Program-made: the position numbers and the translations under genes
In this document: piece after piece, positions 1 to 6,978 of the stretch
Layout: each line of letters starts with the position of its first letter
Position numbering within the stretch: the first letter of the stretch is position 1
Notes under the pieces: model-generated
Databases searched by the model: none
What the model was told of the DNA's origin: nothing
What the model saw: only the letters and a program-made list of their open reading frames with translations
DNA from: Nitrospirota bacterium
GTDB taxonomy: Bacteria; Nitrospirota; Thermodesulfovibrionia; Thermodesulfovibrionales; JdFR-85
Direction: 5' to 3'
Assembly: GCA_013152195.1 (NCBI GenBank)
Contig: JAADGU010000065.1
Location: 1-20,767 of the forward strand
DNA length: 20,767 nucleotides

Positions 1-328
1 CCAAATCTACTGAATCCACTGACTGTATCATATCAAAGAGTTGAACTGCAAGCTTTGCCTTATTGCTCTGGAGGTTTCCAATCATGTGCCACGAGACCGT
101 ATCAGGCAAGACTCCTGCCAGAACAGCAATCTTCTCCCTTGCCTCCTGCACCCGGCTTTCGCCAAGAAGTCTCACCCCGGCATCTACTGCCTCTTTTATT
201 GCATCGGGAGAGACCGTCTTGGTAACCGCGACAAGCTTCACCTCCAGGGGGTCTCTGCCCGCCCTCATCGCAGCATGCGAGATTCTCTTGTATACACTAC
301 TGATAGATTCGACAATATGATCTGACAT
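1..328 (-). CDS. yggS: YggS/PLPBP-family PLP-binding protein, N-terminal part (cut by window edge)
   Basis: About 109 N-terminal residues are present and the 3' end lies beyond position 1. The translation starts MSDHIVESISSVYKRI and continues with KLVAVTKT, a glycine-rich LGESRVQEAREKI segment and WHMIGNLQSNKAK. These match the order of conserved blocks in the YggS/PROSC family, which binds pyridoxal 5'-phosphate and helps keep B6 and amino-acid homeostasis in the cytoplasm. Lys37 in VAVTK aligns with the lysine that carries PLP. In family members the usual second block is GENYVQE; here it is GESRVQE. The ATG at 326-328 is the only in-frame start before an upstream stop and fits the usual family N-terminus, but I see no clear Shine-Dalgarno site. 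It reads in the same direction as the VanZ-like gene, 133 bp upstream, so the two could be co-transcribed. Confidence 0.9.
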   Translation of the reverse strand, partial: MSDHIVESISSVYKRISHAAMRAGRDPLEVKLVAVTKTVSPDAIKEAVDAGVRLLGESRVQEAREKIAVLAGVLPDTVSWHMIGNLQSNKAKLAVQLFDMIQSVDSVDL

Positions 329-461
329 AAGGAGACAAAGACCTAATATGGCACAGATATTCGATGACTAAAACAGAAACGCATATCACCTAAACACTCT
401 AAAATACCGGCTGGCAACTCTGCAAGCTTATAACTTCTTATTTTATCACAAAGGCAAACAA

Positions 462-830
462 TTACTTCAGCTTCTCACTCTTCTGTTTTATGGTCCTGGA
501 ATAAACTCCCCATATAACAAAGAAGGAACCTATGCCGGAGGCATTGGCAATTATATCACCTACACTGAAATCCCTGTACGGCAGAAAATACTGGACGACC
601 TCTATTGCTATACCGTAAAGAAAGACTGCAATACCCAAAAAGACAAGAAAAGATAACTTCTCCCTCTTAAAGGCACAATAACATAATGATGCAGTTATGA
701 AATAGGCAACAAAATGGGCAAACTTGTCCGATACCGAAACCACCCTCTCCGGAGAGGGGATGACAGATAAAACACCAATAGTTCCGACCCAGAGAAAGAA
801 GACTATTCTGTATACTGTTTTCCAGTTCAC
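462..830 (-). CDS. VanZ-like small membrane protein
   Basis: This 122-residue protein is mostly hydrophobic, with about four membrane segments (roughly residues 6-24, 36-54, 60-78 and 97-112). It carries the polar signature of the VanZ-like family: DKFAHF at 35-40, then E77xxQ80, PYR at 84-86, and S89VGD92xxAN96xxG. VanZ was named for a teicoplanin-resistance factor, but most short chromosomal members, including those in bacteria without vancomycin clusters, have no established role. I would not infer antibiotic resistance here. The start is GTG at 828-830. No Shine-Dalgarno site precedes it, and a -10-like TATACT ends only six bases upstream, which suggests a very short or absent leader. It diverges from the M23 peptidase gene. 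Confidence 0.82.
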   Translation of the reverse strand: MNWKTVYRIVFFLWVGTIGVLSVIPSPERVVSVSDKFAHFVAYFITASLCYCAFKREKLSFLVFLGIAVFLYGIAIEVVQYFLPYRDFSVGDIIANASGIGSFFVIWGVYSRTIKQKSEKLK

Positions 831-836
831 ACATAA

Positions 837-867
837 AGTATAAACATTTTTATCGTTATCTTTTCAA
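837..867 (-). promoter_or_regulatory. Candidate promoter of the VanZ-like gene, almost no leader
   Basis: On the minus strand TATACT (837-842) lies six bases before the GTG start. A weak -35, TTGAAA (862-867), sits 19 bases further upstream, which is longer than the usual 16-18 spacing. Initiation about 6-7 bases after the -10 box would place the 5' end at or within a base or two of the GTG. The -10 is convincing and the -35 is poor. Confidence 0.4.
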
Positions 868-903
868 TCTTCCCTATGATTGTCGACAGAAAACCTTCTA
901 CTT

Positions 904-1019
904 TTGGCAATAGAGAAGGACACAGAGTTTTCACTCATTCTCGATCCCGAAGTACTTCGGGAGTGAGCCATATGTGATAATTAAATCCGTTCAAACTCAG
1001 TGTCCGTCTCTATTGCCAA
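904..1019. repeat. 116-bp MITE-like element with 27-bp terminal inverted repeats and central palindrome
   Basis: The left arm 904-930 and the right arm 993-1019 are inverted copies of each other, matching at 25 of 27 positions. In the middle is a perfect 18-base palindrome, TCCCGAAGTACTTCGGGA, at 945-962, flanked by a short outer ctca (934-937) / tgag (964-967) pairing. Neither strand has a run of T after a stem that would make it a normal terminator. Flanking bases show no obvious target-site duplication. It encodes nothing. The architecture resembles a miniature inverted-repeat element or a large intergenic palindrome. Confidence 0.6.
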
Positions 1020-1054
1020 CCCTCTATTGCCATTCCGGCGAGGAACATTTTTAC

Positions 1055-1084
1055 TTGGCAATAAGCACCCCAACATAATATAAT
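1055..1084 (+). promoter_or_regulatory. Sigma-70-type promoter of the M23 peptidase gene (predicted leaderless)
   Basis: TTGGCA (1055-1060) and TATAAT (1079-1084) are separated by 18 bases. Initiation seven bases after the -10 would fall on 1091, the A of the ATG start. No Shine-Dalgarno site fits between the -10 and the ATG. The -35 box lies inside one of four copies of the TTGGCAATA motif found in this spacer. Confidence 0.65.
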
Positions 1085-1090
1085 ATCATC

Positions 1091-2338
1091 ATGAAGAAAG
1101 CACTGTCAGGTTTATTACTTGTAATGATCTTCTTTCTTGCCTTTTATCTCAACAGCCTTTTTGGAAGAGAGACCCCGGCTGGCTTCTCAGGACATCCGGT
1201 ATCACTGCCTCTCCCTGAAATTACAGAGATAACCGGAATTATAAAAAAAGGAGAGACGCTCTTCGATATCTTTAAAAGACACGAGCTAGACATGCAGGCG
1301 CTTTACAAACTGACCAGGGCATCAAGGGAAGTTTATAATCTCATCAAGGTAAAGCCTAACCACTCCTATGTGATAAATACTCTCAGGCTGGACGGATCTG
1401 ACAGGGAAGAGATAAAGAACTTCAGATACTCAATAGACGACTCCCATTACCTGAAGGTAATAAAAGGGCCTGAAGGATTCACAGCAGAAAAGGTCAGGGT
1501 TGCATACGACAGGCGTCAGTCAGTTATTACAGGGACAATAAGAGACAACCTCATCAATTCCATCGGCAACGACAGGGAACACGTGCGGATTGCCTTTGAC
1601 ATGGCCGAGATATTTGAATCCAGCATTGATTTTGTTACTGAATTGAGACAGGGAGACAGTTACAGGCTGCTTGTAGAAGAGCTATGGCTCAATGGTGTCT
1701 TCAAGGGATACGGCAAAATACTCGCTGCAGAATTTACAAATAACGGAAAAACCTACGAGGCTTACGGATTTGAGGTAGACGGAAGGTCCGACTACTATGA
1801 CAGTAAAGGAAGCTCTCTCAAAAAGGCCCTCATGAGGGCCCCCCTCAGGTTCAGATACATAAGTTCCGGATTCACTTACAGGAGAAAGCATCCCATCCTG
1901 AAAACATACAGGGCTCACAGGGGAATTGACTATGCGGCACCCCGGGGAACGCCGGTCTCAGCTGCGGGTAACGGTACCGTCAGGTTTGCAGGCTGGAGGG
2001 GTGGATACGGCAAACTCGTAATAATAAAACATCCCAACGGCTATGAAACATACTATGGACACCTCTCAAGAATAAAGAAGGGAATAAGAAAGGGCAAGAA
2101 GGTCAGCCAGGGCAACATCATAGCTTATGTTGGCAGCACAGGGCTTTCAACAGGCCCGCATCTGCATTACAGCATAAAGCGTCAAGGCAAATTCCTTAAC
2201 CCTCTGAAGATCAAGCTCCCGAGAAATCAAACCATTCCTGCCAAATTGCGTGCTGACTTTAAAAATCATGTAGAAAGCCTCAGGGCTGAGTTAAAACAAG
2301 AGAGAGACAAGGAAAGGATTGCACAAGCACAACGATAA
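1091..2338 (+). CDS. M23-family murein DD-endopeptidase (MepM/Csd3-like)
   Basis: The 415-residue protein begins with a membrane or signal segment (residues 4-23, MKKALSGLLLVMIFF). A short OapA/LysM-like region follows (about 47-95, with KKGETLFDIFKRHELD), then a middle domain (about 105-235), then a C-terminal LytM/M23 zinc peptidase domain (about 272-372). The zinc ligands are visible as H276 and D280 in HRGID and H359 in HLH, with H324 in YYGHLS and H357 as the further catalytic histidines. All are intact, so it should be an active enzyme that cuts peptide cross-links of peptidoglycan from the outer face of the inner membrane. Length and domain order agree with E. coli MepM (about 440 aa). 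The lysine- and arginine-rich tail (about 385-415) is extra. It is transcribed alone and converges on the response regulator gene with 7 bp between stops. Confidence 0.92.
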   Translation: MKKALSGLLLVMIFFLAFYLNSLFGRETPAGFSGHPVSLPLPEITEITGIIKKGETLFDIFKRHELDMQALYKLTRASREVYNLIKVKPNHSYVINTLRLDGSDREEIKNFRYSIDDSHYLKVIKGPEGFTAEKVRVAYDRRQSVITGTIRDNLINSIGNDREHVRIAFDMAEIFESSIDFVTELRQGDSYRLLVEELWLNGVFKGYGKILAAEFTNNGKTYEAYGFEVDGRSDYYDSKGSSLKKALMRAPLRFRYISSGFTYRRKHPILKTYRAHRGIDYAAPRGTPVSAAGNGTVRFAGWRGGYGKLVIIKHPNGYETYYGHLSRIKKGIRKGKKVSQGNIIAYVGSTGLSTGPHLHYSIKRQGKFLNPLKIKLPRNQTIPAKLRADFKNHVESLRAELKQERDKERIAQAQR

Positions 2339-2345
2339 GAGAATG

Positions 2346-3416
2346 CTACGTGTTCTCATCAAAAATCTTTTTAAACTCCTTATGTCTCCTTAAAAAGAGA
2401 TCGAACATCGAAGGGTCGAAATGATCCGGCATTGTCCGTCCATCCCCCACAGTGATAATCTCATAGGTATCCTCGTGACTGAATCCCCTCTTGTATGGTC
2501 TTGTAGATCTTAAGGCATCATACTGGTCAACAAGCATCACAATCCTGCCCTCAACAGGGATCTCTTCTCCTCTGAGTCCCGAGGGATAACCTGTTCCGTC
2601 CCATCTCTCATGGTGGGTTAATGCTATCGAGGCCCCCATCTGTATGACGGGATAGGAAGACCCCTTTAAAATCTCATATCCTATGTCGGCATGTCCCCTC
2701 GCAATCTCAAACTCCTCCTCTGTCAGCTTTCCGGGTTTAAGGAGTATACCGTCAGGTATTCCTATCTTTCCAACATCATGCATGGGGCTTGCGTATGTTA
2801 TATTCTCAATAAAATCCGGGGGCATACTGAGTTCTTCTGCAATAAGCCTTGAATAAAGACTTATTCTCCGTATATGACTTGCAGTATCCTCATCCCTGTA
2901 TTCAGCCGCCACAGTGAGTCTCTCTATTATCTCCATACTCGCAGCCTTTATCTTCTGGAGGGCCTCCCGTAGTTCCGCCGTCCTTTCTACTACTGTATTC
3001 TCAAGCCTCTTATTGTATTCCTTCTGAAGCCTTACCCCTTCACAATAATTCAGGGCCTTTTTTACTGCATGCAGTACGTATTCCAGATTAAAGGGTTTGA
3101 TAATAAAGTCATGGGCGCCGTGTTTTAAGGCCTCGATAGAAAGCTCAAGGTCGGGATAGGCAGTCAGCAGTATGACGGGAAGATCGGAGACCTTGAGATG
3201 AATCTTTCTCAGAAGTGTCAGGCCATCCATCTCCGGCATGAGAATATCTGAAAGCACAAGGTCGAAAGACCTCTCTGAGACCAGTTTGAGCGCTTCCTCA
3301 GGACTACCCGTATCGCTGACATTATAGCCAACATCCCTGAGCAACGTGACAAGTACATCCCTCACGGCTGCGTCATCATCAACTACCAGAATTGAATATT
3401 CATCATTATTTTTCAT
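2346..3416 (-). CDS. Response regulator with HD-GYP domain (probable c-di-GMP phosphodiesterase)
   Basis: The 356 residues contain a receiver domain (about 7-122) with acidic pocket D13-D15, phospho-acceptor D57, T85 and K107. A coiled linker (about 126-165) leads to an HD-GYP domain (about 165-345). The HD-GYP signatures are complete: H181, the H213-D214 pair in MHDVGK, H242, H268-H269, and D273 followed by GTGYPSGLRG. D297 and the RPYK motif follow. HD-GYP proteins of the RpfG type hydrolyse cyclic di-GMP, so phosphorylation of D57 would be expected to alter c-di-GMP turnover. The ATG at 3414-3416 overlaps the end of the kinase gene by 11 bases, with the kinase stop inside the first codons, implying translational coupling and a functional pair. 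There is no DNA-binding domain. Confidence 0.93.
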   Translation of the reverse strand: MKNNDEYSILVVDDDAAVRDVLVTLLRDVGYNVSDTGSPEEALKLVSERSFDLVLSDILMPEMDGLTLLRKIHLKVSDLPVILLTAYPDLELSIEALKHGAHDFIIKPFNLEYVLHAVKKALNYCEGVRLQKEYNKRLENTVVERTAELREALQKIKAASMEIIERLTVAAEYRDEDTASHIRRISLYSRLIAEELSMPPDFIENITYASPMHDVGKIGIPDGILLKPGKLTEEEFEIARGHADIGYEILKGSSYPVIQMGASIALTHHERWDGTGYPSGLRGEEIPVEGRIVMLVDQYDALRSTRPYKRGFSHEDTYEIITVGDGRTMPDHFDPSMFDLFLRRHKEFKKIFDENT

Positions 3417-5826
3417 AGCTGTCCAGTACCTCTCTCACCTTTCTCACGAGTGTTACAGGCCTGAAGGGTTTTGTAAGAAAATTGATAGCCTCTTCAAGGA
3501 TGAAGTTCTGTATTGTATTTATAGTGTACCCGCTTATAAAAATCACTTTCCCCCTGAAGCCAACCCCCTTGGCCTTTTCATACACTTCCTTCCCACCTTC
3601 TTTCGGCATGACAACATCAAGTATCATGAGGTCAATTTCTCCGGATTTCTCATGAATAAGTGTCATTGCCTCCTCACCGTCCCTTGCAACAAAAACGGTG
3701 TACCCATATTCCTCCAGCGCCTCCTTGATCGTCTCCCTCACGTTATCTTCATCCTCAGCCAGCAGTATGGTCTCGGAACCGCCACTTATGGGAGACTCTG
3801 AAACGTGGCTTACATCTAACGGCTCTGATTCTGTTACAGGAAGGTATACCTTAAAGGTTGTCCCCCTGCCCTTCTCCGAGTAAACATGGATAAAACCATT
3901 ATGCTGTTTGATGATACCGTAAACAGTCGACAGGCCTAATCCTGTACCCTTACCTATTCCCTTTGTGGTAAAAAAAGGCTCGAAGATATGCTCTTTTACA
4001 GCCGGAGCCATCCCGTCACCAGTGTCACTGATGGAAAGGCAGACAAAGCCGCCACCCTTATTGACCCAGGAATGCTTCTCAATATAAGCCTCATCAAAGG
4101 CAACCTCAAATGTCTCAATAATGAGTTTTCCGCCCTCTGACATGGCATCCCTGGCATTTGTGGCAAGGTTTATTATCACCTGCTCTATCTGCCCCTGATC
4201 CACCATTACGGCCCTTGTGTCCTTGAGGTCTATAACAAACTCTATATTTTCAGGAATAACCCGCCTTAAAATCTTCTCAAAATCCCTTATTATCTTCCCG
4301 AAATATACCGGCTGTGGCTGAAGCAGCTGTCTGCGGCTGAAGGCAAGGAGGCCATGCGTCAGGTTTGCTGCCCTGTCAGATGCCTTCAGTATCTGATCTA
4401 CATGGTTCCTGAGCACTCCGTCTTTCAACTTCATATTCAGAAGGGAGGCATATCCTGTTATAGCCATAAGGATATTATTGAAATCATGGGCGATGCCACC
4501 CGCCAGCAAGCCTATTGATTCAAGTCTCTGAGACTGTCTCAACTGCTCCTCCAACCTCTTCTTGTCTGCTATGTCAAGAAGCATTCCTATAACTGCTGGC
4601 CTGCCGTTGAAAAGGGTATTCGCCCCATACACCTCAATATCAAAAACCTCACCGTTAGCCTTTACTGCCTTGAGGACATAGTTTATTGACTCAACCTCTC
4701 CTTCGTGTCCGTCAGGCCTCCTTCCGGGGATTTCCTCAACCACCGGCCAGTCAGACGAACGGGTAAGGTCCAGAGGTCCCTTCTTGTCAATTATCTCTTC
4801 CGGAGAATTATAACCAAAGACCTCACAGAACCTCGGATTAACATACCTGAAGAGACCATCCTGAATCAGATATACCCCTGCAAGGGAATGTTCGACAAGA
4901 GAGCGGAATTTTATCTCGGACTCCCGTAGCGCCCGGTCCTTTGTCTTGAGTTCAGCGTAATGTCTCTGGAGTATATAAACAGCATAGGAGAGTGCGAGCG
5001 CCATAAAGGGCAGCCCTATCAGGATGGGCCACTGCCACCTGTGTGTTACCCTGTAAAGTCTTATCAACCTCTCTGTTGGCCACATCCTGAGGGTCAGAGA
5101 CAGACCGGAAATACCGACAACATCTTCCGCCATGCTACTGTTAATAAGAGAGCTGTTACTATTTACTGACCACCCGTCTTCAACTGGTTCACTAAACGAT
5201 GAAAACAGAACCTTCCCATCCTGCATCACCATGAAATCGACATCAAGCCTGTCTGTAACAGAAGCGTCAATAAGGGATTTTATCTCAAAAACACCATCTA
5301 CATACCCCTTGATTTGACCCTTCCTGTCAACAACAGGGTAATATACTGCCACTACCGGCTTGTTCCCCGCCGTCTCTATAACCGGCGTAATACTGAACGA
5401 ACGGTATTTCTCAGCCTTCCGTATAGCTTCCTGTGAATAGTCACCGGCCATTGCCTCCACAAGATATTCACCTTTTAGGGGATACGTCCACTCGATAGTA
5501 CCATCCCTGTTAACCCAGTTAATGGACTGAAACCCTTCAAAAGTTCTGTATACAGGGTCGGAGATCATGATAAACATCTCCCTCATCTCTTCAATCGGGT
5601 CTCCCTTCCAGAGATGGCCCTGGAGGTGTTCTGAAAGTGCCTCAATGGCAAGAACCCTGGTCTTGATGGTCTCGGTAAGTCTCACCCTTGAACCTTCCAG
5701 CAGAGAGAGGACATGCCTTTTCAGCATCTCATCATTGTGTTTTTTTCCTGAATAACAGAGCAGCATTAGTAATAAGGCAGTGAAGAGAAGGACTAAAAGC
5801 GGGAGCAATCTATTTAGATATTTCAT
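3406..5826 (-). CDS. Hybrid sensor histidine kinase: CHASE-PAS-HisKA-HATPase-REC
   Basis: From the ATG at 5826 the protein has 806 residues. Two membrane helices (about 5-24 and 266-286) bracket a periplasmic CHASE-type sensor domain (about 30-260, with the FQSINWVNRDGTIEWTYP block at 99-116). A PAS domain (about 303-420) follows, then the HisKA dimerisation helix with H447 in AHDFNN. The ATPase domain has N-box N553/N557, G1 at DTGDG (601-605) and G2 at GKGTGLGLS. The C-terminal receiver (about 685-803) has phospho-acceptor D737, S765 and K786. All catalytic residues are present. An upstream GTG at 5832 would add two residues, but a GGAGGGGGAG Shine-Dalgarno site sits at proper distance from the ATG. 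The HDFNN kinase type is typical of multi-step relays. The likely output is the overlapping HD-GYP regulator; the ligand cannot be told from sequence. Confidence 0.92.
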   Translation of the reverse strand: MKYLNRLLPLLVLLFTALLLMLLCYSGKKHNDEMLKRHVLSLLEGSRVRLTETIKTRVLAIEALSEHLQGHLWKGDPIEEMREMFIMISDPVYRTFEGFQSINWVNRDGTIEWTYPLKGEYLVEAMAGDYSQEAIRKAEKYRSFSITPVIETAGNKPVVAVYYPVVDRKGQIKGYVDGVFEIKSLIDASVTDRLDVDFMVMQDGKVLFSSFSEPVEDGWSVNSNSSLINSSMAEDVVGISGLSLTLRMWPTERLIRLYRVTHRWQWPILIGLPFMALALSYAVYILQRHYAELKTKDRALRESEIKFRSLVEHSLAGVYLIQDGLFRYVNPRFCEVFGYNSPEEIIDKKGPLDLTRSSDWPVVEEIPGRRPDGHEGEVESINYVLKAVKANGEVFDIEVYGANTLFNGRPAVIGMLLDIADKKRLEEQLRQSQRLESIGLLAGGIAHDFNNILMAITGYASLLNMKLKDGVLRNHVDQILKASDRAANLTHGLLAFSRRQLLQPQPVYFGKIIRDFEKILRRVIPENIEFVIDLKDTRAVMVDQGQIEQVIINLATNARDAMSEGGKLIIETFEVAFDEAYIEKHSWVNKGGGFVCLSISDTGDGMAPAVKEHIFEPFFTTKGIGKGTGLGLSTVYGIIKQHNGFIHVYSEKGRGTTFKVYLPVTESEPLDVSHVSESPISGGSETILLAEDEDNVRETIKEALEEYGYTVFVARDGEEAMTLIHEKSGEIDLMILDVVMPKEGGKEVYEKAKGVGFRGKVIFISGYTINTIQNFILEEAINFLTKPFRPVTLVRKVREVLDSYEK

Positions 5827-5919
5827 CAGCACAGTCTCCCCCTCCGGTTGAAGTGGATACTATTCAATAAAGCTCTCGATACTGAAGCTAAGAGTAAAAA
5901 GCAAGGACATCCCCTTGAT

Positions 5920-5948
5920 ATTGTAACATTTTTTTCCGACAATTGCAG
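5920..5948 (-). promoter_or_regulatory. Possible extended -10 promoter for the kinase-regulator pair
   Basis: On the minus strand TGTTACAAT (extended -10; TACAAT at 5920-5925) stands 17 bases from CTGCAA (5943-5948), a weak -35. A start near 5913 would give a leader of about 87 bases before the ATG at 5826. The -35 half overlaps the ATTGCAGG arm of a nearby inverted repeat. This is tentative. Confidence 0.35.
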
Positions 5949-5985
5949 GGGAGGTTTACCCAAAACCGTAAAAACTACCTGCAAT
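5942..5985. repeat. Inverted repeat after lpxI
   Basis: ATTGCAGG (5942-5949) and CCTGCAAT (5978-5985) form an 8-bp stem enclosing about 28 bases. The inner sequences gtttac and gtaaaaac could extend the pairing imperfectly. It lies 16 bases after the lpxI stop and upstream of the kinase gene. No U-tract directly follows the stem on the minus strand, so it is either a weak terminator/attenuator or a regulator site. Confidence 0.4.
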
Positions 5986-6000
5986 GATTATTAAATACCC

Positions 6001-6801
6001 TCAAACTCCCATGATTGAAATTCCAGCATCATTTGCCGTGGAGATCATCTCCTGACGCTGAATGATAAGTGCGCTTCCTGCCTCAACAGCAAGAACAGAT
6101 GCCTTCACCTCAATCATCACCCTCAGGGTATCCAGACCAACAACAGGGACATCGTATCGCATATCCTGCTGGGGCTTGCTCACCTTCACAACTACCGCTC
6201 CATCTCCAGCAAGCACACCCCCCCTGCGGATTGCCTCATCAGTCCCCTCTATAGCCTCAACCGCCATTACAGCCCTGCCTTTAACCACAACAGTCTGCCC
6301 GATATCAACCCTGCCTATCTCTTTTGCAATACCAAAACCGAACGCTATATCCTTATCCTCTGCCGTGGTGGTTTTACGCTGGGTAAGAAGCCCGGCAGGC
6401 ATAAGCATATCCCTGGCAAAGTCCGTTGTCCGCATCATTCTTATTCCTTCTGACTCGATCTCATCAGTGATGGCCTGAAGAATGGTATCGTCCTTCTTGT
6501 CCTTCAAGGTGAAGAGCAGCTTTACTGCCCTCATATCAGGCGTGATTTTACCCTGGTAAATGAGACTCTTGGAGACCTTTCCTGCCATTATTGCCTCCTG
6601 AACACCTGAGGCCTTCAATGCCTTTATTATCTCACCAAGCTTACCCACATTGATTCTCTTCACCTCATCTGCACACCCGTTCATAGGGCCTGCAATAGGG
6701 TCAAGGGCTATCATTACTACATAATAGCCAAGTCTCCTTGCCTCTCTGGCAAGAAGGCAGGGAAGTTCACCTTTTCCGGATACAATACCGATTTTTTTCA
6801 T
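6001..6801 (-). CDS. lpxI: UDP-2,3-diacylglucosamine pyrophosphatase LpxI
   Basis: The 266-residue protein matches the LpxI (DUF1009) family, which hydrolyses UDP-2,3-diacylglucosamine to lipid X plus UMP in the cytoplasm, the fourth step of lipid A synthesis in bacteria that lack LpxH. Recognisable blocks are MKKIGIVSGKGELP at the N-terminus, IMAGKVSK (about 90-97), the central AVMAVEAIEGTDEAIRRGG, and KPQQDMRYDVPVVGLDT, the C-terminal region that carries the conserved catalytic acid in this family. Length is typical. The ATG at 6801 has no clear Shine-Dalgarno site, although a promoter lies just upstream. It is separated from lpxA by 177 bp holding that promoter and two palindromes, so it is probably at least partly transcribed on its own. 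lpxB, which often follows lpxI, is absent here. Confidence 0.92.
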   Translation of the reverse strand: MKKIGIVSGKGELPCLLAREARRLGYYVVMIALDPIAGPMNGCADEVKRINVGKLGEIIKALKASGVQEAIMAGKVSKSLIYQGKITPDMRAVKLLFTLKDKKDDTILQAITDEIESEGIRMMRTTDFARDMLMPAGLLTQRKTTTAEDKDIAFGFGIAKEIGRVDIGQTVVVKGRAVMAVEAIEGTDEAIRRGGVLAGDGAVVVKVSKPQQDMRYDVPVVGLDTLRVMIEVKASVLAVEAGSALIIQRQEMISTANDAGISIMGV

Positions 6802-6836
6802 TTTATTCTGAAAAGAAAAATCCTGAGTCTTTACTC

Positions 6837-6864
6837 AAAATATAGATTCCTACAGGTTTGTCAA
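6837..6864 (-). promoter_or_regulatory. Promoter of lpxI
   Basis: On the minus strand TTGACA (6859-6864) is a perfect -35 and TATTTT (6837-6842) the -10, 16 bases apart. The expected 5' end is near 6830, about 29 bases before the lpxI ATG. A 17-base palindrome abuts the -35 on its upstream side. Confidence 0.6.
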
Positions 6865-6881
6865 CCTGAAACCGTTTCAGG
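6865..6881. repeat. Palindrome abutting the lpxI -35 box
   Basis: CCTGAAA-CCG-TTTCAGG is a perfect 7-bp inverted repeat with a 3-base centre. On the minus strand it ends one base before TTGACA. It may be a dyad operator or a small hairpin in the lpxA 3' region. No T-run follows it, so it is not a standard terminator. Confidence 0.5.
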
Positions 6882-6924
6882 CCTGGCAAGACGAATAGAC
6901 TTAATCTCTTGGTTTTATTGGATT

Positions 6925-6943
6925 TCCCGAATCAGATTCGGGA
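6925..6943. repeat. Short palindrome TCCCGAATC-A-GATTCGGGA
   Basis: A perfect 9-bp inverted repeat around one central base, 35 bases after the lpxA stop on the minus strand. It shares the TCCCGAA...TTCGGGA pattern of the palindrome at 945-962. Neither strand has a proper U-tract after it. It looks like a dispersed intergenic palindrome of the REP kind. Confidence 0.5.
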
Positions 6944-6978
6944 TTCTGAAAATCATGACCATCTGCAACGTCCGCTGA

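Noticed and set aside
41..325. Plus-strand open frames of 85-94 codons at the left edge
   Set aside because: They lie opposite the YggS/PLPBP reading frame, which has clear family motifs on the minus strand; the plus-strand translations show no domain.
462..830. Vancomycin/teicoplanin resistance role for the VanZ-like protein
   Set aside because: No vanHAX, vanRS or ligase genes are nearby; short VanZ-like proteins are common in chromosomes without any resistance cluster.
6062..6478. 138-codon plus-strand frame opposite lpxI
   Set aside because: Low-complexity Ser/Thr/Pro-rich translation typical of an antisense shadow of a real gene; LpxI motifs are unambiguous.
6925..6943. Intrinsic terminator after lpxA
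   Set aside because: The palindrome is perfect, but no U-run follows on the minus strand and the loop would be only one to three bases.
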